From: JAAYDS01 sp012729155
GTDB lineage: Bacteria; Chloroflexota; Anaerolineae; UBA1429
Reading direction: 5' to 3'
NCBI GenBank assembly: GCA_036774405.1
Contig: DAIPBO010000011.1
Coordinates: 28,821-92,820 of the forward strand
DNA: 64,000 nt
Numbering within the stretch: position 1 is the stretch's first letter; every line of letters begins with the position of its first letter. Below, piece after piece: positions 59,498 to 64,000 of this stretch. Position numbers and translations under genes: made by a program. The notes below the pieces were generated by a model. That model was not told where the DNA came from, did no database searches, and saw only the letters and a program-made list of their open reading frames with translations.

Positions 59498-60700
59498 ATG
59501 ACTGACCGTGACGAAGACATCATCGACGTGACCCCCACCGAACTCGATCCGGTGGCCGATCTTCCCGCTGCGCCTGCGGCCGATGGCTTGCTACCCCTCG
59601 AGGCCCTGCCGCCAGAGAGGCAGCAGCAAGCGCGCGAACTGATGGCCAAGATCGACCTCAACGACACGCAAAGCATCCTCGCCTTTGGTGTGGAGGCGCA
59701 AAAGGCCGTTACCGACTCGGCTGATCGCATGCTTGGTCAGACGCGCAACAAAGACGTTGGCCCCGTCGGCCAGGATCTGAGCGATCTGATGATCCAGGTG
59801 CGGGGCCTGGGCGTTGAAGAGCTCGACCCCGATAAAAAGGGCAACTGGTTGCAGCGCACTTTCGCAAAGTCGGCCACGCCGCTGGCCAAGTTCGTACAGC
59901 GCTATGAGACTGTGCAAGGGCAGATCGACGCCATCGCCCGCGAGCTCGACGCGCATCGCGTCACGCTGATCCGAGACGTGACCATGCTCGATCGTCTGTA
60001 TGACGCTACAGTCGACTATTTCGCCCAGCTCGAGCTGTACATCGCCGCCGCCGATGCCAAGCTTACAGAGCTAGACAGTACCACCTTGCCCGAGCTCGAG
60101 GCGCGTGCCAAAGAGACCGGCGATATGATGGACGCCCAGGAACTGCGTGACATGCAGGCCAGGCGCATGGACCTCGAGCGCCGCTCACACGACCTCAAGC
60201 TGACGCGCACTGTCACCCTGCAATCTTTGCCACAGATCAGGCTCATCCAGGACGTAGACAAGTCTTTGGTGAACAAGATTCAGAGCAGCATCCTCACCAC
60301 CATTCCGGTGTGGAAGAGCCAGATCGCCATGGCCATCACCTTGTGGAACCAGCGACAGGCGCTCGAGACGCAAAAGGCGGTTACCGACACCACGAATGAG
60401 ATGCTCGAGCGCAACGCTGAGCTGTTGCGCATGGGCTCGGCTGAGGCGCGGCAAGAGATCGAGCGTGGCATCTTTGATGTCGAGACGATCCGCAAGGTCA
60501 ATGAGCAGTTGATGCAGACCATCCGCGAGAGCATCGAGATCACCGAAGAGGGCAAGCGACGGCGCATCGAGTCAGAGCAAGAGCTGACACGCCTCGAGGG
60601 CGAACTCAAGCAGGCTTTGCTCGAGAGCGGCCAGGTGCAGGCGCGTCTGGAGCCTGGTGAGTCTACCCCCGATACAACGGCGCGGCTGCTAGACGAATAG
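59498..60700 (+). CDS. Toxic-anion-resistance TelA/KlaA-family protein
   Basis: A 400-residue helical protein. IDLNDTQSILAFGVEAQKAVTDSADRML, VGPVGQDLSDLM, KFVQRYETVQGQIDAIARELD and ITLWNQRQALETQKAVTDTTNEML are hallmarks of the TelA family. Named for tellurite resistance on plasmids, but chromosomal copies probably act in envelope or stress physiology. ATG 59498 has CAGGAGG upstream. The frequent partner XpaC is not next to it. Confidence 0.9.
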   Translation: MTDRDEDIIDVTPTELDPVADLPAAPAADGLLPLEALPPERQQQARELMAKIDLNDTQSILAFGVEAQKAVTDSADRMLGQTRNKDVGPVGQDLSDLMIQVRGLGVEELDPDKKGNWLQRTFAKSATPLAKFVQRYETVQGQIDAIARELDAHRVTLIRDVTMLDRLYDATVDYFAQLELYIAAADAKLTELDSTTLPELEARAKETGDMMDAQELRDMQARRMDLERRSHDLKLTRTVTLQSLPQIRLIQDVDKSLVNKIQSSILTTIPVWKSQIAMAITLWNQRQALETQKAVTDTTNEMLERNAELLRMGSAEARQEIERGIFDVETIRKVNEQLMQTIRESIEITEEGKRRRIESEQELTRLEGELKQALLESGQVQARLEPGESTPDTTARLLDE

Positions 60701-60710
60701 GCGGCTGGAG

Positions 60711-60738
60711 CGCCTGGCTATTTGCGGGCCAGGCGTTT
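60711..60738. terminator. Possible bidirectional terminator between telA-like and nimA-like genes
   Basis: CGCCTGGC (60711-60718) and GCCAGGCG (60728-60735) followed by TTT, overlapping the 3-prime end of the minus-strand gene. Confidence 0.4.
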
Positions 60739-61182
60739 GCCCGTCATGCTGTCGATGTCGACAGCGATGACCTGCGTTGCCTCAAGCGCGCCCGGATCAT
60801 ACGTATGCGGTCCGGGCGCGCCCTGTTGCGCCATAAGAATGTCGAGGCCGCGGGCCCTTTCGTCGGCGTCGCTCACCAGGCGCGCCCTGCCTCTGATGAT
60901 CACCGAGCTGTAGAAAGTGACGCCAAAGCAGGGTTGCTCGTGCAGCATCGTCTCGCACGATGCCACAAACGTCAGGCAAACGCGGGGATCGCGCCGCAGC
61001 AGGCTGATCTTGAGGCCCTCGTTGGCGCCGTGAAAGTAGATGCGTCTCTCTCCAAATCCGAATGAAAGTGGCACGGCGTATGGCCCATCATCGTCGCTCA
61101 TGGCCATGGTGCAAAAGCACGCCTGCCGGATGATAGCCTCCATCTCGGCCGGGTCGGTCACCTCGCGATCAGCACGTCTCAC
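60718..61182 (-). CDS. NimA-type FMN-binding split-barrel protein
   Basis: A 154-residue protein of the pyridoxamine-5-phosphate-oxidase-like superfamily. CFCTMAMSDDDGPYAVPLSFGFGERRIYFHGANEGLK is the flavin-binding first half; the C-terminal ILMAQQGAPG and VIAVDIDSMTGKRLARK match the NimA group. It would reduce a nitro-compound or other small substrate with FMN; not shown here. Convergent with the TelA-like gene. Confidence 0.85.
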   Translation of the reverse strand: MRRADREVTDPAEMEAIIRQACFCTMAMSDDDGPYAVPLSFGFGERRIYFHGANEGLKISLLRRDPRVCLTFVASCETMLHEQPCFGVTFYSSVIIRGRARLVSDADERARGLDILMAQQGAPGPHTYDPGALEATQVIAVDIDSMTGKRLARK

Positions 61183-61281
61183 ACCGCCTCCTCTGCCAAG
61201 AGCACGGAGAACCCCATCGTTCAGGGTGCTGCAATGGCTGCGTCGACTGCGCCCGAGTATAGCATGGGTGGGGCACTCGCA

Positions 61282-62571
61282 CTATGGAAACAGCGCGGGA
61301 TCCACTGGCTCACTGCCGACAGTGCCGCCTTCAACCGCATACAGGGTCACCTCCACCTGGGTGTATTGCGTGGCTGTGGTGGTGAACGGCACGGTGATGT
61401 CCATGCGTTGATAGGTGGCGTTCTGTGTAAAGCGATTCGTGGCCTTGTCAAAGGCTTCGCCCTTGCTGTAATAGATCAGGTACTCAGCATCCGTGATGCC
61501 CGTCATCGTAAAAGACTCGCCCAGACGGATGTAGGCCGTCTTGACGGCCTTTTCGTCCAGCCCGGCCAGCACCACCAACGCATCGGCCGAGGTGCCATTC
61601 TTGATCAGCAGCGTGCCCAGCCCCCCCGGGGCTGAGTCGATCAGCATACTCGTGGGCGGGCGGTAAGGTGGCGGCGGCGTGTTGGTGGGCGGAGGAGGCT
61701 CTGTTGGCGGCAAAGGTGTAAGGGTCTCGGTGGGCGTGTGCGTGGGCCGCGGCGTAGGCGTTGGCTCGGGCGTGCTTGTAGGCCTGGGCGTTCTCGTGGG
61801 CGCTGGTGTATCCGTTGGGGCTTTGGTGGCAATGGGGGTGTTCGTGGCTGCCTGAGCAAGCTGTCGCTCGTTCTGCACGACAATGTTCCGGAAGGTGACC
61901 GGCGCACTGCCGCCAAACTTGGCCAAACCGACGTATCCCGCGCGATTGATCTTTGGCGGCAAGGGCGCCGAGGCCACGGTGCGATCGTCGACTAGTAGGG
62001 TGGCCATATCGCCAGAGACGCGCACCGTCATGCGATAGGCATTGCGCTCCAGGTCGAGTTCTTGCTCATTGATGGCCACCCAGTCGCAGTCGGGGTCATA
62101 GACCGAGTTGGCGCGGATGGCCTGCCAGAAGCCGGTGACGTTAAAGATCAGACATCCCTGAGACCAGCTCTGACCGTCACCATACACCACCACCATCGCC
62201 TCACCATAGTCGCCCCAGTCGCTCTCGACGTCGGCCGTGAACGCGAAATCGCCTGCGACGGGCTCTTGCAGCCAGGCAAAAGTGTCTTGCTCTCCCGATG
62301 CGGTGTAGGCGTCTACGGCCAGCTTTTGCCAGAGCGTCTCGTCCCCATACACGAACTCTGGCGCGAGGCTGGCGTCTGCCCCGGGCACAGCCTGCGCTGC
62401 AACGCCTTTGGCTGTGGGAGAGGGAGGTGGCGACGTCGGTTTGACCACGGCAGGCGCCACGCCAGGGCGCGTGCAGCCCACGAGCAAGGTCAGCATGAGA
62501 CCGAGGGGTATGTAGCGCCGCAAGGCGGCTCTGATCCATCGTTGTGCGACGCGCCCTGGTAGCTGGCCCAT
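61282..62571 (-). CDS. Lipoprotein with sugar-binding-like domain and Pro/Thr linker
   Basis: A 429-residue lipoprotein: signal LGLMLTLLVGC with the lipidated Cys at C33. Residues about 70-235 look like a concanavalin-like/DUF1080-type domain (FAFTADVESDWGDYGEAMVVVYGDG, AGYVGLAKFGG). A low-complexity TPTP-rich linker spans about 240-305, then a C-terminal domain of about 120 residues. Such linkers are frequent in Chloroflexota exported proteins. The function is unknown. GAGGAG lies 8 bases before the ATG. Confidence 0.75.
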   Translation of the reverse strand: MGQLPGRVAQRWIRAALRRYIPLGLMLTLLVGCTRPGVAPAVVKPTSPPPSPTAKGVAAQAVPGADASLAPEFVYGDETLWQKLAVDAYTASGEQDTFAWLQEPVAGDFAFTADVESDWGDYGEAMVVVYGDGQSWSQGCLIFNVTGFWQAIRANSVYDPDCDWVAINEQELDLERNAYRMTVRVSGDMATLLVDDRTVASAPLPPKINRAGYVGLAKFGGSAPVTFRNIVVQNERQLAQAATNTPIATKAPTDTPAPTRTPRPTSTPEPTPTPRPTHTPTETLTPLPPTEPPPPTNTPPPPYRPPTSMLIDSAPGGLGTLLIKNGTSADALVVLAGLDEKAVKTAYIRLGESFTMTGITDAEYLIYYSKGEAFDKATNRFTQNATYQRMDITVPFTTTATQYTQVEVTLYAVEGGTVGSEPVDPALFP

Positions 62572-62882
62572 ATCTACGGCTCCTCATTGGTCCACCGCCC
62601 CACGAGAGCCACTGTCTGCAGCGCACCATCGCCCGCAGGGCCCCCTTGCGGTTCACACAACACGAGGCAAGGGCATTATTCTGCGCCCCGACCGCGCTGT
62701 CAAACGTATGCGCAGCTCAAGCCGATCGGTGTTGGATTGCAGAAGCACTCAGGTGAATGCTATGCTGCGGGCGTGCCCCTGTGTGGGCTAGCCGGCGTTC
62801 CGTAGGTGGGTATTATACAGCGCTCGTGGGCACCTGATCTAGCCTCTATGAGGGCCTCGGGTTGTGTTCGAGGAGGTCTGCC
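62572..62882. other. 311-base divergent intergenic region
   Basis: Separates the lipoprotein gene (minus) from the unrecognised gene (plus). No gene is credible here. A plus-strand promoter-like pair TTGCAG (62737-62742), 18 bases, TATGCT (62761-62766) and a minus-strand TATAAT (62816-62811) are present, each with a weak partner. Confidence 0.4.
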
Positions 62883-63869
62883 ATGATCATCGCCAATGTC
62901 GATCGTTATCACCTCCGGGAGCCCCTGTTCGAAGGCGTACGCGTGATTCTGTCGCACTACGGCGAGCCCTACTCTCCCGCTTACATCCAGGGCCTTTCGG
63001 GGACGGCCTTTCGTCTCGGAGGCATCTGCCCCTGTGCGCCCACCTGCACCAGCGCCATGGATCAACAACAACTGGCCGCGCTGCTGGGCTATGGCGCCAA
63101 GCGCATCCCCTTTGCAGGCGAGACCATCGAGGCACGCCAGGCTGTGCTTGCGGCAACCATGCCGCGCCTCGATGCCGAGCTGGCTGCGGGACGGCCCTTT
63201 CTACTCTGGCACGCCTTTACCATGCTCGAATGGGACGTGGTTGTTGGACACGAGGGCGGCAGGTTCTTTGGGCGTGGCTCTTATCTGGGGTTGGAAGACT
63301 ATGCCGACGAAGATGACCAGCGCGCTGCGGGCCCAGATGCCGAGCCAGCGCTGGGGGTCATGTTGATCCACAAGCGTTCTGCGCCGACGCGCGAGGCCCT
63401 TTGCCAGGCCGAGAAGGACTCGGTGCGAGAGGCCGTGCGCCACGCTCATGACGTTGAGAACCTGGAGAAGGTCTGTAGTAGTGACCGATGGGTCTTCTTG
63501 CAGGGCCTGGCCGCTTACGATCGCTGGGTGAGCGACTTTGGCCTGCGGGCTGCTGAGCATGTGCCACCGCTGCTGGGTGATATGTACTGCGGCAATGTGT
63601 ACGCCGCTACGCATCGCGCTGCTGCGGCCTACCTGCAAGAGATCGCGCCACGACATGGGGCCTGCAGGGGCCGGCTGCTGGCCGCTGCGGAATGCTTTTA
63701 CAGAGAGGCCGCTGCGTTGGCCGACGCCCGTGATCGGATCAACAGCGCGTACCAGGCGGGCGAGGCGTCCCCAGGCGAGCGCGAGCGTATCGTTGCAGCC
63801 CTGCGCAACGCCAGGGATGCCTATGCCGCGGCCATCGACGAGCTCAAAGCGGCATTGCCCGACCTGTAG
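62883..63869 (+). CDS. Unrecognised cysteine-containing protein, possibly BtrH_N/C39-like
   Basis: A 328-residue protein I cannot name securely. The N-terminal part (LSHYGEPYSPAYIQGLSGTAFRLGG, then ICPCAPTCTSAM with C49, C51 and C55) resembles the Gly-Ser-Gly-x-Ala-Phe-Arg stretch of butirosin BtrH N-terminal and related C39-like proteins. A middle strand FLLWHAFTMLEWDVVVGHEGG suggests a papain-like fold. The C-terminal 120 residues are helical. It has no signal peptide. GAGGAGG precedes the ATG. Function unknown. Confidence 0.65.
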   Translation: MIIANVDRYHLREPLFEGVRVILSHYGEPYSPAYIQGLSGTAFRLGGICPCAPTCTSAMDQQQLAALLGYGAKRIPFAGETIEARQAVLAATMPRLDAELAAGRPFLLWHAFTMLEWDVVVGHEGGRFFGRGSYLGLEDYADEDDQRAAGPDAEPALGVMLIHKRSAPTREALCQAEKDSVREAVRHAHDVENLEKVCSSDRWVFLQGLAAYDRWVSDFGLRAAEHVPPLLGDMYCGNVYAATHRAAAAYLQEIAPRHGACRGRLLAAAECFYREAAALADARDRINSAYQAGEASPGERERIVAALRNARDAYAAAIDELKAALPDL

Positions 63870-63891
63870 GGTCGCTGCCTTGAAAATCACA

Positions 63892-63916
63892 AGACCCCCG
63901 GCATTGCCGGGGGTCT
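63892..63916. terminator. Hairpin between convergent genes near the right edge
   Basis: Eleven-base arms AGACCCCCGGC (63892-63902) and GCCGGGGGTCT (63906-63916) with a 3-base loop, 22 bases after the plus-strand stop and just before the minus-strand partial gene's stop. Confidence 0.75.
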
Positions 63917-63917
63917 G

Positions 63918-64000
63918 CTACTCCAGGATCACGTTCAACTCTCGCACCAAACGCGCGAGCCGTGCCCAGAAACGCGATTTTGTGCCCCCGACTGGACTCG
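63918..64000 (-). CDS. C-terminal end of a protein cut by the right edge
   Basis: On the minus strand a frame open to the edge ends SRFWARLARLVRELNVILE followed by TAG at 63918, directly next to a terminator hairpin. The composition looks like a protein tail but it is too short to name. Confidence 0.4.
   Translation of the reverse strand, partial: SPVGGTKSRFWARLARLVRELNVILE

Noticed and set aside
61640..61860. CRISPR or tandem DNA repeat
   Set aside because: It is the low-complexity Thr/Pro codon run of the lipoprotein linker, without regular repeats and spacers.
62544..62805. Small genes upstream of the unrecognised protein
   Set aside because: The frames overlap the lipoprotein start and show no conserved features.

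Overview
The window looks like a chromosomal segment of a GC-rich (roughly 60 percent) bacterium, most likely a member of the Chloroflexota. This is an inference from several features: a MerR-type HspR repressor in a chaperone operon, a lipoprotein with a long Pro/Thr linker, a stand-alone BioD/DRTGG protein, ADP-forming acetyl-CoA synthetase next to AMP-forming Acs, and a secreted GH-A/GH172 sugar-hydrolase group. No phage, transposon, CRISPR or plasmid genes were seen. The gene content is core and accessory metabolism with tight operons, many ATGA/GTGA overlaps and recognisable sigma70-type promoters.

Layout. 1-2.9 kb (minus strand): an iron-sulfur/thiolation operon rrf2-cysE-nifS-nifU-mnmA, led by a strong promoter and a perfect palindromic operator. 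2.9-12 kb: an acetate/acetyl-CoA block with a BioD-DRTGG protein, a CoA-transferase fused to a GNAT domain, an OFA-type transporter and acsA on the minus strand, and a divergent ADP-forming acetyl-CoA synthetase. 12-19 kb (plus): eno, rpsU, yqeY, a PgpH-like c-di-AMP phosphodiesterase, dgkA, then two Wzz-like proteins and a BY-kinase-like ATPase. A 412-base AT-richer gap follows, with several DnaA-box-like 9-mers. 19.3-24.5 kb: pcm, a DnaQ-DinG helicase/nuclease and two HAD phosphatases.

24.5-37.4 kb is a heat-shock region. CIRCE-preceded groES-groEL and a two-gene hsp20 operon are followed by a compact seven-gene operon: dnaJ-like, htrA, hspR, an eRF1-like ribosome-rescue candidate, clpB, clpC and a SIS-domain protein. 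37.4-45.2 kb holds two D-2-hydroxyacid dehydrogenases, a VOC protein, comEC, tadA, tRNA-Ser(CGA), a D-threonine-aldolase-like PLP enzyme and comF. 45.2-53.5 kb has a secreted GH-A-like hydrolase, a GH172-family (DUF2961) enzyme, a Nudix hydrolase, mnmG, and a large fusion of a GH-A-like domain to an O-antigen-ligase-type membrane domain.

53.6-57.4 kb: feoA-feoB-feoC with a palindromic candidate iron box, followed by a peroxiredoxin-like gene whose first redox cysteine codon is an in-frame UGA with a downstream bacterial-SECIS-like hairpin. This is a strong selenoprotein candidate. A P-loop kinase gene and an antisense tRNA-Val(CAC) follow. 57.4-64 kb: a YcaQ-type winged-helix protein, a GNAT, a TelA-family protein, a NimA-like flavoprotein, a lipoprotein, an unrecognised cysteine-containing protein and a gene cut by the right edge.

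How the parts fit: sulfur mobilisation (NifS/NifU) would feed MnmA and Fe-S proteins; FeoABC supplies iron; acetate is activated by two routes, with a GNAT domain that could regulate Acs by acetylation; and HspR, and probably HrcA (not in the window), would control the chaperone genes together with the ribosome-rescue factor.
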